Made by a program: the position numbers and the translations under genes | Assembly: GCA_019056875.1 (NCBI GenBank) | Contig: DXJA01000227.1 | Coordinates: 1-5,466 of the forward strand | Direction: 5' to 3' | Length of the DNA: 5,466 nt | From: Candidatus Jordarchaeum madagascarense | GTDB lineage: Archaea; Asgardarchaeota; Jordiarchaeia; Jordiarchaeales; Jordiarchaeaceae | In this document: positions 5,119-5,466 of the stretch, piece after piece | How the letters are laid out: each line of letters begins with the position of its first letter | Numbering within the stretch: position 1 is the stretch's first letter | The notes under the pieces: model-generated | The model's input: only the letters and a program-made list of their open reading frames with translations | Databases searched by the model: none | What the model was told of the DNA's origin: nothing

Positions 5119-5139
5119 ATTATTTAGAACTAATTTGTC

Positions 5140-5149
5140 ATATATATAC
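5140..5149 (+). promoter_or_regulatory. TATA-like box on the plus strand
   Basis: The run ATATATATAC lies about 65 bases before the GC-rich hairpin and about 130 bases before the T run at 5277-5281. It could drive a short non-coding transcript. TA runs are common in AT-rich DNA, so this is tentative. Confidence 0.2.
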
Positions 5150-5212
5150 TTTTCTGTATAAGCATTTGATTTCGTTGCAGAGAAACAAGATTTCAAGAAA
5201 ATTCGAGGAAAG

Positions 5213-5227
5213 CGCCCCGCGGGGGCG
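5213..5227. repeat. GC-rich hairpin in AT-rich surroundings
   Basis: CGCCCC (5213-5218) and GGGGCG (5222-5227) pair perfectly around the 3-base loop GCG. Outside it ATTTC (5190-5194) and GAAAT (5228-5232) could also pair. A GC island of this kind in AT-rich archaeal DNA often marks a structured RNA. On the minus strand the hairpin is followed by a T-rich but interrupted stretch, so a terminator is the other possibility. Confidence 0.35.
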
Positions 5228-5277
5228 GAAATATGGAACCTGTGGTATGATTAAGTAAAAATGGTGATTTTAGAGGT

Positions 5278-5302
5278 TTTTAGCGTAAGAAATATGCTAA
5301 AA
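5278..5302. repeat. 10-bp inverted repeat with one G-T pair
   Basis: TTTTAGCGTA (5278-5287) pairs with TATGCTAAAA (5293-5302) around a 5-base loop, with one wobble pair. It is the first of three successive inverted repeats. Confidence 0.35.
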
Positions 5303-5308
5303 TTAAGG

Positions 5309-5335
5309 ATTTTCCTTACAAATTTGTAGGAAAAT
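5309..5335. repeat. near-perfect 27-base palindrome
   Basis: The arms ATTTTCCTTACAAA (5309-5322) and TTTGTAGGAAAAT (5323-5335) are reverse complements except for one extra T. The core TACAAATTTGTA (5317-5328) is an exact 12-base palindrome, of the kind bound by dimeric regulators. Confidence 0.45.
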
Positions 5336-5340
5336 AGGGT

Positions 5341-5384
5341 ATTTGGGTCACAGAGAAACCTAAAAATGTGAATTTTGACCAAAT
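5341..5384. repeat. 9-bp inverted repeat with one bulged G
   Basis: ATTTGGGTCA (5341-5350) pairs with TGACCAAAT (5376-5384), leaving one G unpaired and 25 bases between the arms. It follows directly after the palindrome at 5309-5335. Confidence 0.3.
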
Positions 5385-5466
5385 CTTTTAATATTTCTGG
5401 GTCCAGTTTTAAAATTATTTAAATGGTTTTACCTTATGAGTTTGATATTATTTTATTTATGAAGTA

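Larger units (their letters stand above)
4949..5466. other. gene-free region rich in inverted repeats
   Basis: No protein-like frame is seen on either strand in this 518-base stretch. It contains the 87-base element at 5032-5118, a TATA-like stretch at 5140-5149, a GC-rich hairpin at 5213-5227, and three successive imperfect inverted repeats between 5278 and 5384. The rest is AT-rich and without recognisable signals. The missing 5' half of the pseudogene is not present here. Confidence 0.5.

Noticed and set aside
5205..5212. GAGGAAAG before a GC-rich stretch, resembling the conserved start of RNase P RNA
   Set aside because: No matching 3' conserved region is found within the remaining bases, and the surroundings are too AT-rich for that RNA.
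1..5466. tRNA genes, C/D-box guide RNAs and CRISPR arrays
   Set aside because: No T-arm GGTTC-AATCC consensus in a foldable context, no convincing C/D box pair in the gene-free right end that I scanned for it, and no regularly spaced repeats were seen.

Overview
The window looks like part of an AT-rich genome of an anaerobic archaeon. A Bathyarchaeia-like or related uncultured lineage is my guess. The grounds are Shine-Dalgarno sequences of the GGTGA/GAGGTGA type, a TATA-like box instead of -35/-10 pairs, oligo-T tracts as gene ends, and the mix of a HepT/MntA pair with cysteine-rich iron-sulfur proteins. An anaerobic bacterium cannot be excluded, because the window holds no ribosomal or informational gene. 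Every convincing gene is on the minus strand, so the transcription order is right to left.

Layout in transcription order. The right end (4949-5466) has no gene but is rich in inverted repeats, including an 87-base element with imperfect terminal repeats and a GC-rich hairpin behind a TATA-like box. Next is the decayed C-terminal half of an iron-sulfur protein gene (4610-4948). Its intact relative (3631-4476) follows and opens a tight three-gene operon: a 281-residue protein with an N-terminal cysteine domain and two [4Fe-4S] motifs, a 93-residue two-cluster ferredoxin (3344-3625), and a 179-residue protein of unknown function with a cysteine-rich C-terminus (2782-3321). The three probably form an electron-transfer unit serving an unidentified redox reaction.

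The middle (2080-2508) holds two overlapping small genes. They encode related charged proteins that share an LY-G-C-LY-E-W core. The first can be read in full only if a one-base frameshift right after its GTG start is allowed. A cytosolic SGNH/GDSL-type hydrolase (1213-1962) follows and ends in a strong double T6 terminator.

The left part (180-987) is a HepT/MntA toxin-antitoxin operon. The HEPN toxin comes first and its gene overlaps that of the nucleotidyltransferase antitoxin. Both signature motifs (RX4HXY and GSX10DXD) are intact, and a 9-bp perfect hairpin lies just upstream of hepT. The first 179 bases hold the operon's probable T-rich end and one doubtful 23-codon reading frame on the plus strand.
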